In this document: positions 28,131 through 36,420 of the stretch, piece by piece
How the letters are laid out: each line of letters starts with the position of its first letter
How positions within the stretch are numbered: the first letter of the stretch is position 1
NCBI GenBank assembly: GCA_039191605.1
Contig: JBCCXL010000034.1
Location: 1 to 38,803 of the forward strand
DNA length: 38,803 nt
Source of the DNA: JBCCXL01 sp039191605
GTDB lineage: Bacteria > Acidobacteriota > Thermoanaerobaculia > Multivoradales > JAHZIX01
Direction: 5' to 3'
The notes under the pieces: model-generated
Database searches by the model: none
What the model was told of the DNA's origin: nothing
The model's input: the letters and a program-made list of their open reading frames with translations, nothing else
Program-made: the position numbers and the translations under genes

Positions 28131-30911
28131 ATGAATATCCCTACCCGCCACCTCTCGGCCCCTCCCCGCGCCTCCCGCCCCCATGGCGGAACGAATCGCA
28201 GCAGAGCATCTCGCCGCGCACTGATCCTGCTGTGGGCTCTCGCGGCTCTGCTGACCCCCGCCACCCTAGCCCCTTGGCCGATGGGCTCCACCGCCCTTGC
28301 CCAAAGCCCAGTCCAGAAGAGCTCAGTCCAGAACAGCTCAGTCCAGAACAGCCCGGCGGAAGAGAGCCCCATCACGGCGCAGGACGAAAACAGCGCCACC
28401 GCGGTGAAAACCGCAAACCCTGCCGGAGACTCGGAAGGGCAGCAGGGTGGAACCAATCTGGAGGCGTCCACAGACGAGACCCAGCTGCCCGACGCGGCAG
28501 CGGAGGTCGAGGCTCAGATCCCGGTGACCGACCGCTTCACCACCTGGCTGACCACCGTCGAGCCCCTGCTCCTCGCGGAGGAACGGAGGGCCTTCCAGGA
28601 TCTCTCCACCGACTACCAGCGGGACGCCTTCATCCAGGCCTTCTGGCGCTCCAGGGATCCCTATCCCCAAACCGCCAGAAACGAGCTGCGAGAGCGCTTC
28701 GACCGCCATCTGCAACTCGCCCGCAGCCTTTACGGAACGTTGCGGGACGACCGCGGGCGCGTGCTCTTGGTCCACGGCCAGCCCCAGGGAAAGCTCGAGG
28801 TCAAGTGCACCACCACCCGAATCCCCGCCGAGGTTTGGTATTACCCCAAGAGCCCGGCGGTGGACTTTGGCTTCGCGCTGATCTTCTTGATGGAGCGGGG
28901 CACCGGTGCCGGGCGAGTCTGGCAGCCCAACAATCCGCGCTGGGACGAGCAGCTGCGGGTTGCCCAGAACTGCCTCAACGGCGATCAGCTGCAGCAGATC
29001 GCCGGCGCTATCCGACGCAACCAGGGGGAGTATCTGCGTCGCCTGGCCACTGTACTCGCGAAGCCGAGACCCCGCAGCGGCGAGTGGCTCTCTACCTTCA
29101 GCGCCTTCACCACCGAGATTCCGGAGAACGCCGAGGCCTTCGAAGCCGAGGTGGATATCGAATTTCTCGGCCGATACCAGAGCCGCACCGTCGCCCAGGC
29201 GCTGCTCACCGTGGCTCCAGAAGAAGCCACCATCAGCGAGCTGGCGGGTTATCGCAGCTACGAGTTTCAGCTCACCGGCGAGGTGGTCAACGACGACACC
29301 CTCTTCGAGGCCTTCCGCTATAAATTTGGCTTCAGCGAAGACCAGATCACCGGCGGACCGATCCCCATGGCTTTCCAGCGCTTCCTGCGCCCCGGCAGCT
29401 ACGACCTGGTGCTGCGCCTGGAAGATCTTAACTCCGGTCGCTTCTACCGCCATCGAGTACCCCTGGAGGTGCCGAGCCTGGAGCTCGCCTATGAGGCCCC
29501 CGACGAGGTCGATGCGCTGAGCTCCCGGCTCTTTGCCGAAGCGACCGCCGCAGTGCGCGGGCAGGGGACCTCCATCGAGATCATTTCCCCGCGCCTCGAT
29601 CTGCTCACCGGCTTCGTTCGCTTCGACACGCTGGCGGTAGGTACCGACATCACCAAGGTCACTTTCTCGCTGGACGGCAAGCGGCTCCTGACCAAGAACC
29701 GCCCCCCCTACAACGTCGAGATCGATCTCGGCCCCTACCCGCGACTCCACGAGCTCTTCGTCGAGGCTCGCAACCAGGAAGGCGAGGTGGTGGCGGAAGA
29801 CACCCTGCTGGTGAACTCCGGGGCCAACCGCTTCGAAATTCGGCTGGTGGACCCCAAGCGCGGCCAGAGCTACGAAAACAGCCTGCTAGCCCGGGCGGAA
29901 GTCACCGTTCCCGAGGACCGCAGCCTCGAGCGGGTGGAGTTCTACCTCAACGAACAACCGGTCGCGACCCTCTATCAGCCTCCCTACTCCCAGCCCATTC
30001 CTCTACCGGCCCAGAACAGCACTGCCGGCTCGGAGCTGCTCTACGTGCGCGCCGTCGCCTACCTACCGGACGGCAACTCCACCGAAGACCTAGTCTTCAT
30101 CAATTCCCCGGAATACCTCGACGAGATCGACGTGCAAATGGTGGAGCTCTACACCACGGTGCTCGACCAGGATGGGCGCCCGGTCCAGGGCCTCGCCCCG
30201 GAGAGCTTCGAGGTCTTCGAAGACGAAGTTCGCCAGGAGCTCGCGCGCTTCGAGACGGTGGCGGATTTGCCCATCCACGTGGCCGTGATGCTGGATACCT
30301 CGGGGTCGATGCGCAACTCTCTAGGGCAGAGCCGGGATGCCGCCCTGCACTTCTTCCGCCAGGCCATCTCGCCGAAGGATCGCGCCGCGGTGATCACCTT
30401 CAGCAGCCTCCCCAATCTCAAGGTCCAGCTCACCAACGACCTCGGCGAGCTCGGCCGTGGGCTCGCCGGCCTCGCCCCTGAGGGGGAGACGGCCCTCTAC
30501 GACTCCCTGATGTTCGGTCTCTACTACTTCACCGGCATCAAGGGCCAGCGGGCGCTGCTCCTACTCTCCGACGGCCGCGACGAGAGCAGCCGATTCTCCT
30601 TCGACGAAACCCTCGAATACGCCCGCCGGGCGGGGGTCACCATTTACCCCATCGGTCTCAGCCTGAGAGACTTCGACGCCCGCAACAAGCTCGAGACCCT
30701 GGCCGACGAGACCGGCGGGCGTTCCTTCTTCATCTCCGACGTCAACCAGCTGAGCGCTATCTACGACCGGATCCAGAGCGACCTGAGATCTCAATACCTG
30801 CTGGTCTATCAAAGCCGCAACGAGGCCGCGGGATCCGAGTTCCGCAGCATCGAGGTGGAATTAGACAATGACGACCTGAGCGCCAAGACCATCAGCGGCT
30901 ACTACCCTTGA
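28131..30911 (+). CDS. Exported GWxTD-like/VWFA-related protein
   Basis: 926 residues from ATG 28131; a longer frame to 27741 would run through the preceding gene and is rejected. A signal segment (LILLWALAALLTPATLAPW) precedes a repetitive linker with three SSVQ(K/N) units. Residues about 130-270 fit the GWxTD-like domain of Acidobacteria and Bacteroidetes (FQDLSTDYQRDAFIQAFWRS, then RDPYPQTARNELRERF and GRVLLVHGQP). Beta modules follow, then a VWFA domain with an intact metal site: D722, S724 and S726 in LDTSGSM, TALYDS, and LSDGRD. The last part, LRSQYLLVYQS, is family-typical (TIGR03436-like). It is a longer paralogue of the protein at 14890-16917. Function unknown. The stop codon overlaps the TTG start of the next gene, so the two are coupled. 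Confidence 0.9.
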   Translation: MNIPTRHLSAPPRASRPHGGTNRSRASRRALILLWALAALLTPATLAPWPMGSTALAQSPVQKSSVQNSSVQNSPAEESPITAQDENSATAVKTANPAGDSEGQQGGTNLEASTDETQLPDAAAEVEAQIPVTDRFTTWLTTVEPLLLAEERRAFQDLSTDYQRDAFIQAFWRSRDPYPQTARNELRERFDRHLQLARSLYGTLRDDRGRVLLVHGQPQGKLEVKCTTTRIPAEVWYYPKSPAVDFGFALIFLMERGTGAGRVWQPNNPRWDEQLRVAQNCLNGDQLQQIAGAIRRNQGEYLRRLATVLAKPRPRSGEWLSTFSAFTTEIPENAEAFEAEVDIEFLGRYQSRTVAQALLTVAPEEATISELAGYRSYEFQLTGEVVNDDTLFEAFRYKFGFSEDQITGGPIPMAFQRFLRPGSYDLVLRLEDLNSGRFYRHRVPLEVPSLELAYEAPDEVDALSSRLFAEATAAVRGQGTSIEIISPRLDLLTGFVRFDTLAVGTDITKVTFSLDGKRLLTKNRPPYNVEIDLGPYPRLHELFVEARNQEGEVVAEDTLLVNSGANRFEIRLVDPKRGQSYENSLLARAEVTVPEDRSLERVEFYLNEQPVATLYQPPYSQPIPLPAQNSTAGSELLYVRAVAYLPDGNSTEDLVFINSPEYLDEIDVQMVELYTTVLDQDGRPVQGLAPESFEVFEDEVRQELARFETVADLPIHVAVMLDTSGSMRNSLGQSRDAALHFFRQAISPKDRAAVITFSSLPNLKVQLTNDLGELGRGLAGLAPEGETALYDSLMFGLYYFTGIKGQRALLLLSDGRDESSRFSFDETLEYARRAGVTIYPIGLSLRDFDARNKLETLADETGGRSFFISDVNQLSAIYDRIQSDLRSQYLLVYQSRNEAAGSEFRSIEVELDNDDLSAKTISGYYP

Positions 30912-32167
30912 CCTCGCCATTGCTGAGTAAGCCGTCCGTAGCTTCACCGGAAACGTCCAGAGACGGCGATTCTCGACATCTCATCTGGGATGCCGCGGTG
31001 ATCGGTCTCGGCGCTATGGGCAGCGCCACCGCCCATGCCCTGGCGCGGCGCGGGATTCGGGTGATCGGCCTGGACAGCCACCGCCCGCCGCACCGCTTCG
31101 GCTCCAGCCACGGAGGGTCCCGGGTGATCCGCATGGCCTATTTCGAGGATCCCGCCTACGTCCCCCTGCTTAGGCGAGCCTACGATCTCTGGGCCCAGCT
31201 CGAAGCCACCAGCGGACGCTCTCTGCTGCGGCGCACCGGGGCCTTGATGATCGGTCCGGAAGACAGCGAGGTGGTCGCGGGCTCCTCTCGAGCGGCGCGA
31301 GAGCACGCTCTCGATCACGAAATTCTGGACGCCGAACAGATTCGTCGACGCTTTCCGGTCTTCGCTCCTGAAAGTGAGGAGATCGCCCTCTTCGAATCCA
31401 TCGGGGGGGCCCTCAAGCCGGAGCTCGCGGTGGAAACGGTGCTCCAGCTGGCGGCGCAGGAAGGCGCCGAGCTGCGCTTCCAGCAGCCGGTCCACAGACT
31501 CGAGATCGAATCCGGAGTGGTGACCCTCCACACCGCCGAAGAAAGCATCCGAGCCCGGCGGGTGGTGCTGTGTGCCGGAGCGGGCGTCGGCCCCCTGTTG
31601 CCGGCCTCGGAACCCAATCTCCAAAGAGCTCTCACCGTATCCCGCAAGGTCGTCGCCTGGCTCGATCCCCAAGAGTCTTCCCAGGACGCCCTAGCGCATT
31701 GGCAGCCAGACCGACTGCCGGTTTGGGTTTGGGCGCCGCGAGATGCCGAGATCATCTACGGCACTCCGGCCCAGCGCCCCACGCTGCCCGGTCTGGCTGC
31801 GGACACTCCCGCGGCGGCGAAGGTGGGCATTCACTCCGGGCGGGATGAGACCACCTGGGATCAGGTCGATCGCCAGGTGAGCGAGCGCGATCTCCAAGCG
31901 CTACAGCGCGCTATGGGGCGCCGGCTGCCGGCCTTGGTGGAGGCCCCGGTCGTCGCTTCCGAGGTTTGCCTCTACACCCACACTCCGGACGACCACTTTC
32001 TCCTCGGGCCGCACCCAGAACATGCTGAAGTTCTGCTGGGCGCCGGCTTCTCCGGCCACGGCTTCAAGTTCGCGCCGGTGATCGGCGAGATCCTCTGTCA
32101 GTGGACCCTGGACGACGCGACACAGCACCCGGTGGATCTCTTCCGCAGCCGGAGACTCGTCAGCTGA
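30908..32167 (+). CDS. Sarcosine oxidase/SolA-type FAD-dependent amine oxidase
   Basis: 419 residues from TTG 30908, which overlaps the previous stop as TTGA. No in-frame ATG lies before the FAD motif, so a TTG start is forced (TTG 30920 is an alternative). The Rossmann motif is AVIGLGAMGSATAHALARRG, followed by the signature HRFGSSHGGSRVIR of monomeric sarcosine oxidase and N-methyltryptophan oxidase. The covalent flavin site is visible as SEVCLYTHTPDDHF, with Cys354 matching the Cys that carries FAD in that family. GAGFSGHGFKFAPVIGE is the conserved C-terminal FAD loop. It should oxidise an N-methyl amino acid, releasing formaldehyde and H2O2; the exact substrate is unknown. Coupling to a secreted VWFA protein is unexpected. 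Confidence 0.92.
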   Translation: MTSPLLSKPSVASPETSRDGDSRHLIWDAAVIGLGAMGSATAHALARRGIRVIGLDSHRPPHRFGSSHGGSRVIRMAYFEDPAYVPLLRRAYDLWAQLEATSGRSLLRRTGALMIGPEDSEVVAGSSRAAREHALDHEILDAEQIRRRFPVFAPESEEIALFESIGGALKPELAVETVLQLAAQEGAELRFQQPVHRLEIESGVVTLHTAEESIRARRVVLCAGAGVGPLLPASEPNLQRALTVSRKVVAWLDPQESSQDALAHWQPDRLPVWVWAPRDAEIIYGTPAQRPTLPGLAADTPAAAKVGIHSGRDETTWDQVDRQVSERDLQALQRAMGRRLPALVEAPVVASEVCLYTHTPDDHFLLGPHPEHAEVLLGAGFSGHGFKFAPVIGEILCQWTLDDATQHPVDLFRSRRLVS

Positions 32168-32280
32168 GAGCCTCCCAAGGAAGGTGAGCGAGGCGTCCAG
32201 AAGAGATCGAGGGAGGCGCCGAGGAGGCTTAGGACTGGTAGACCTAAGACCGGCTGGCAGCGCCAGCCCTGCTTCGCTCT

Positions 32281-33159
32281 CTACTTATTACCGGACCGGC
32301 CGAAGAGCCCCAGGTAGCGCCCTCCCAATACGTCCGGCGAGAGCCAGGCGACTCTCCCCCGCAGCCAGGGCGCCGTCTTCTTCACCTCGAGGCGCTTGCG
32401 GGTCAACGCCAGGTCCGGGGTTCGCAGCAGGAAGCACGCGGGGCTCTGACCGTAGGCATCGAGCCGGTGGCGTAAGGGCGAGGCCGCGGTGAGAGGCTGG
32501 GCAAGAACCACGGGAGTGCCTCGAAATAACGCGACTTTGGCCTCGAAGGCATCGTCCTCCATCACCGTCGGCGGCGCCATGCCGAAGCCACGCTGGAAGA
32601 GATCTGCCGATTCCTCGAGATCCTCCACCGCCAGCACCGCCGCTGCCACTCCGAGCACTCGATCCTCGCGAATCTTGCCCTCCTCGTCGAGCCGATCCTC
32701 CGCCGGCGGCGGCGGTACCCGAACCTCCCGAGGAGTCAGGTCTTCGATCAGAAAGGGCAGAACCGCACCGGGGCCACCATCCCCGAGAAATGCGACTCGC
32801 CAGCGGGCGATCTCTCCCTCGGGGGTGCGCCGATGCATCAATTCGGGCCCGTGGACCGCGATCTTCGCCCGGCGCAAGCGCTGCACCATCGAATCCATCT
32901 CGGTGGTCTGGACCGCCCATGCGCAGGGGCCGCCGTCCTTCTCGATAAACTCCGCCCAGAGTGGAGAGCCAGAGCCTTGAGCAGCCTTTACGGTGGAGAT
33001 CAGCTCGATGTAGGAGCCGTCCTCGAAGGGGAGGACCGACATATGGGTCACTCCGTTGTCGTGCTGGCCGCCGTATTCGGTGCGCAGCCCAACTCCCGCA
33101 AAGCGGGCCCGGAGCATGGATAAATCAGGGCCCGCAAGGGTCACATGATCGATCTTCAT
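32281..33159 (-). CDS. VOC-family (glyoxalase-like) protein
   Basis: 292 residues. Two vicinal-oxygen-chelate halves are visible: the first opens MKIDHVTLAGPDLSMLRARF with GGQHDNGVTHMSVLPFEDGSYIELIS (read in pieces), the second opens GVAAAVLAVEDLEESADLFQ with RGTPVVLAQPL. The length and the opening HV..A..DL...R..F resemble the Glyoxalase_3 group (PF13468-like). Metal ligands of a true glyoxalase are not all obvious: His5 and Glu52 fit the first half, but the matching second-half ligands are unclear. The reaction is therefore unassigned. The gene converges with the sarcosine-oxidase-like gene; two small hairpins (32228-32248 and 32252-32268) lie between them without T-runs. Confidence 0.82.
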   Translation of the reverse strand: MKIDHVTLAGPDLSMLRARFAGVGLRTEYGGQHDNGVTHMSVLPFEDGSYIELISTVKAAQGSGSPLWAEFIEKDGGPCAWAVQTTEMDSMVQRLRRAKIAVHGPELMHRRTPEGEIARWRVAFLGDGGPGAVLPFLIEDLTPREVRVPPPPAEDRLDEEGKIREDRVLGVAAAVLAVEDLEESADLFQRGFGMAPPTVMEDDAFEAKVALFRGTPVVLAQPLTAASPLRHRLDAYGQSPACFLLRTPDLALTRKRLEVKKTAPWLRGRVAWLSPDVLGGRYLGLFGRSGNK

Positions 33160-33431
33160 GGAGATCCTCTATACCGATGGCGAGTGGGGGGCGAAGAAGT
33201 CTGCAGGACCCTGGAGCACCAGGCACCATAGAGCTCCGCTGGGCTGGACACCGCTCCAGGGAGGAGCAGGAAATGTCCGAGGACCCAGCCTGAGGGCGAC
33301 TTGAGGAACGAGCGAAGGTGCGAGCGGTGCTAGAGTCGGCGAAAGCTTACCGCATGCCAGCGTCCCCTGCCTCCCTCGAAGCCTGGAAATCGAGCTAGGC
33401 TTCCTCCTGAAACTCCATCCAGCGGACTCCA

Positions 33432-35384
33432 ATGCCTCGCCATTCAGCCCAAGACCCCAGCTTGCCCTTGACTCCTGCATCCACCCAGCAGCCCACCGGC
33501 CACCCCCGAGTCTGGCTTCAGCGCTTGGTTGTCAGCGCCCTCGGCGCCCTGGTTCTATGCGCCGCCCTCGCCCTGAGCTCCGCCTGCCAGCGCCCGGAAC
33601 CAGGTCGCCACGTCATCGTCCTGCTGCTAGATGCTGCTCGTTCCGACCGCTTTTCTTCCTACGGGTACGAGCGGCTCACGACGCCACGAATGGACCAGCT
33701 GGCCAGCGATGGTGCGGTGTTCGAAGTTCATTACACCCAGGCGACACACACCCGTCGAGCTCTACCCTCCCTGCTCTTCTCTCGCTACTTTGCTCGCCCG
33801 ATCTTTCCCAATAGCGACCGGGTTCCCTTCGCGGCCCCCCAGGATCTCTTTCGGGGCAATGATCGAGCCATGGTCTCGCTGCCGGCGGTGTTTTCCTCCG
33901 CCGGGTATCGCACCGCCTTGATCTCCGCCCACGCGTGGATCAAGCCCAACACCAGCATCGCGGCGGAATACGACGAGCTCTACGATCTCACCGTGAGGCC
34001 GGATATCGACCCTCAGCTGCGCTATCCCCGCGCTGAGCAGGCCATCGATGAAGCCATCGCCTGGATTGACGAGCATTGGGAAGAAGACTTCTTTCTCTTC
34101 ATCCACCTGATGGACACCCACTTCCCCCATGCCCCCGGCCCGGAGACCCTCGAATTCCTCTCCCCCTCTCTTCGGGAACGAGTAGCCGACGGGTGGCGTC
34201 CTCCGGAGCTCTTGTCCAGCGGCCGGCCGGCGAACATCGACGTTCCCCTCAGTGGTGAGGGCCGCGAGGTTCTCGAAGCGCTCTATGACGGAAGCCTGCG
34301 ATACACCGATGACCAAATCGGTCGATTGCTCGATCACCTGGGGGATCAGCTCCCAGAGACCTTGATCGCCATCACCTCGGATCACGGCGAATCTCTGGTC
34401 GAGGTGCCGGGGAGATTCGGCCACGGCGGCCCCTGGTACGAGACCGTCGCGCGAATTCCCTGGATTCTTTACGGACCAGGACATCAAATACCGCAAGGAG
34501 CCCGGACCCAGGCCTTCTCTGAATCCGTGGACATCCTGCCTACGCTGGCAGCGGCGGCCGATCTCGAGCTGCCGGCGGGCACCCGAAGCGACGGCGAGAA
34601 CCTACTTCCGCTACTGCTTGGGGGAGCGCATCCGCCGACAGAGGAGCAGCAGGCCTTGCAGAAAAGCGCCGTTCGCTCCGGCTCCTGGAAGGCGTTGTTT
34701 GAAAGCGACGCGGAACTGCTGCTCGGTTCCGAAGCCCCTCACCCGGAAGAGGTCGAGGGCGAGCTCTACGATTTGAGCCAGGATCCGCTGGAAGAAAATG
34801 ACCTCTGGAGCGCGGAGCCGGCCCGCCGAGATGAGCTCATCGCGCTTTACCGGGAAGAAATGCAGCGCCCCTGGGCGCGCTTCGTCGGCGCCAAAGCAGA
34901 AGGCCCACCCACCACCCCCTTCGCCTTATCGATCCACCACTGGGGTGAGTTCCGTAAGCTGCAACGAGGTACCTTCAGTCTTTCGGCAGACGGTCCTCCT
35001 TGGGTCGGGCTAGAGCACGGCAGCCAGCGAGTTCTCTTCGGGCGAGCTGGTGCAAAAGCCATTGAAGTCGAGCTCCCTCTGCCCGACGGCGTGTATGCCG
35101 TCTCTGCCACCATGCAGGGTCAGGGTAGCGCTCGTTGGGATGGGCAGCCGGACGGAGTCCCCCTCGATGGCGGCCCCTGGGTCGGCCGACGGCAAGCACA
35201 ACGGGTTGAAATTGGCGAAATGACGGTTCGAAATCAGCGCTTCCAGATTCAGCTCACCCCCTCCCCCGATGCTCCTTTGTTGGTCCGCTTCTTCGGCTTC
35301 CGACCCCTTGCCGGGCCGGATACCGACGCCGAGGCCCAGCGCGCTCTCGAAGAACAGCTTGAAAGTCTGGGCTACATCCAATGA
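33432..35384 (+). CDS. Sulfatase-like lipoprotein without the usual nucleophile
   Basis: 650 residues. A long leader with LVVSALGALVLCAALALSSAC ends in a probable lipobox, so the protein is likely lipid-anchored. The alkaline-phosphatase/sulfatase fold is clear: VLLLDAARSDRFSSYGYERL, then TTPRMDQLA, SLPAVFSSAGYRTALISAH, FFLFIHLMDTHFPH, AITSDHGESL, GHGGPWYETVARIPWILYGP. The Asp-His metal ligands are present. The nucleophile motif (C/S/T)xPS reads ALPS at residues 110-113, so alanine occupies the position of formylglycine or threonine. An extra C-terminal beta domain (about 490-640) ends LEEQLESLGYIQ, as in related sulfatase-like proteins. Either an inactive binding protein or a variant mechanism. 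It heads a probable operon with the DUF547 and radical-SAM genes. Confidence 0.87.
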   Translation: MPRHSAQDPSLPLTPASTQQPTGHPRVWLQRLVVSALGALVLCAALALSSACQRPEPGRHVIVLLLDAARSDRFSSYGYERLTTPRMDQLASDGAVFEVHYTQATHTRRALPSLLFSRYFARPIFPNSDRVPFAAPQDLFRGNDRAMVSLPAVFSSAGYRTALISAHAWIKPNTSIAAEYDELYDLTVRPDIDPQLRYPRAEQAIDEAIAWIDEHWEEDFFLFIHLMDTHFPHAPGPETLEFLSPSLRERVADGWRPPELLSSGRPANIDVPLSGEGREVLEALYDGSLRYTDDQIGRLLDHLGDQLPETLIAITSDHGESLVEVPGRFGHGGPWYETVARIPWILYGPGHQIPQGARTQAFSESVDILPTLAAAADLELPAGTRSDGENLLPLLLGGAHPPTEEQQALQKSAVRSGSWKALFESDAELLLGSEAPHPEEVEGELYDLSQDPLEENDLWSAEPARRDELIALYREEMQRPWARFVGAKAEGPPTTPFALSIHHWGEFRKLQRGTFSLSADGPPWVGLEHGSQRVLFGRAGAKAIEVELPLPDGVYAVSATMQGQGSARWDGQPDGVPLDGGPWVGRRQAQRVEIGEMTVRNQRFQIQLTPSPDAPLLVRFFGFRPLAGPDTDAEAQRALEEQLESLGYIQ

Positions 35385-35448
35385 ATCAAGGTATCGGGCC
35401 CCTTCTCCCCCAAGGCCAGATGCTTCGTCCTCACCTTCGGAGATCCTC

Positions 35449-36420
35449 ATGGCTGCAGATCACGCCCGTAGAGCCTTCCAGCCGGCATCGGTCCTGGCTC
35501 GGCAAACTTCGACCCGCTGGCTCCACGCCATGCTCCCCATCCTCTGCCTTGGGGCTCTTCTGCTCAGCGCATCCGTCCTTCACGCGGAGACCGATGCGAG
35601 GCCTACACTCGAACCTCAGGACTCCCCAGCAGTGACTGACGCTACCGCCGAGAGCGACACTCTCTCCGAGGAAAGCTCCGAAGACAGCACCGAGTCGAGC
35701 TCGGAACCAGTGTTCTCCCACCAGCTATGGCAGCAGGTTCTCGATCGCTTCGTCGACGAAAAAGGCTTCGTGGACTACGCGGGGCTGGCAGCAGACCGTG
35801 ACGACCTCGATCGCTATCTCGAAAGCATTCGCACTCAGGGCCCGAAGAATACGCCGAAGCTCTTCCCTTCTCGGGATCACGAGCTGGCCTTCTACATGAA
35901 CGCCTACAACGCCCTGGTCTTCGATGGTGTCCTCGGCCTAGGGCCAGACGTCAAGACGGTGTGGGGCTGGACCGGATCCGGCTTCAGCTTCTTCGTGATG
36001 CACAGCATTACGGTGGACGGAGAGCGCACCAATCTCAAGAAGCTCGAAGACGACATTATCCGGGCCCGGTACCAGGATCCGCGGATTCACGCGGCGATCA
36101 ATTGCGCCTCGATCTCCTGCCCTCGACTACCCCAGGAGGCCTTTCTTGCCGAAACCCTCGACGCACAGCTCGAGGCCGCGATGCTGGAATTTGTTAGCGC
36201 GAAGCCATCCTTTGAGCGGCTGCCGGAAGCCCGCACGGTGTTGGTGTCGAAGATCTTCGATTGGTTCCGGGGAGACTTCCTGGACTACGAGAACAGTCAG
36301 GGGGTCTCCAATCCGAGCCTGCAGGGTTATCTCAATCGCTACCTGCCGGAGGACGAGCAGATTCCAGCGGATTGGGAAATCAAGGTGGCTAAGTACGACA
36401 AGGGCCTCAACCGGCAATGA
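35449..36420 (+). CDS. Exported DUF547 protein
   Basis: 323 residues from ATG 35449, with GGAG 6 nt upstream. Signal peptide: AMLPILCLGALLLSASVLHAE; then a Ser/Glu-rich acidic linker (about 50-85). The DUF547 domain covers the rest: DEKGFVDYAGLAADRDDLDR, LAFYMNAYNALVFDGVL, VDGERTNLKKLEDDIIRARY, IHAAINCASISCPRLPQEAF and VSKIFDWFRGDF. The Cys pair in NCASISCP is the family's most conserved spot and suggests a cysteine-dependent or redox function, still unproven. It starts 64 bp after the sulfatase-like gene, and its stop overlaps the next start as ATGA, so translation with the radical-SAM gene is coupled. Confidence 0.92.
   Translation: MAADHARRAFQPASVLARQTSTRWLHAMLPILCLGALLLSASVLHAETDARPTLEPQDSPAVTDATAESDTLSEESSEDSTESSSEPVFSHQLWQQVLDRFVDEKGFVDYAGLAADRDDLDRYLESIRTQGPKNTPKLFPSRDHELAFYMNAYNALVFDGVLGLGPDVKTVWGWTGSGFSFFVMHSITVDGERTNLKKLEDDIIRARYQDPRIHAAINCASISCPRLPQEAFLAETLDAQLEAAMLEFVSAKPSFERLPEARTVLVSKIFDWFRGDFLDYENSQGVSNPSLQGYLNRYLPEDEQIPADWEIKVAKYDKGLNRQ

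Noticed and set aside
32228..32268. Two hairpins between the oxidase and VOC genes as terminators
   Set aside because: Stems of 6 and 7 bp without a following T-run on either strand; too weak to call.
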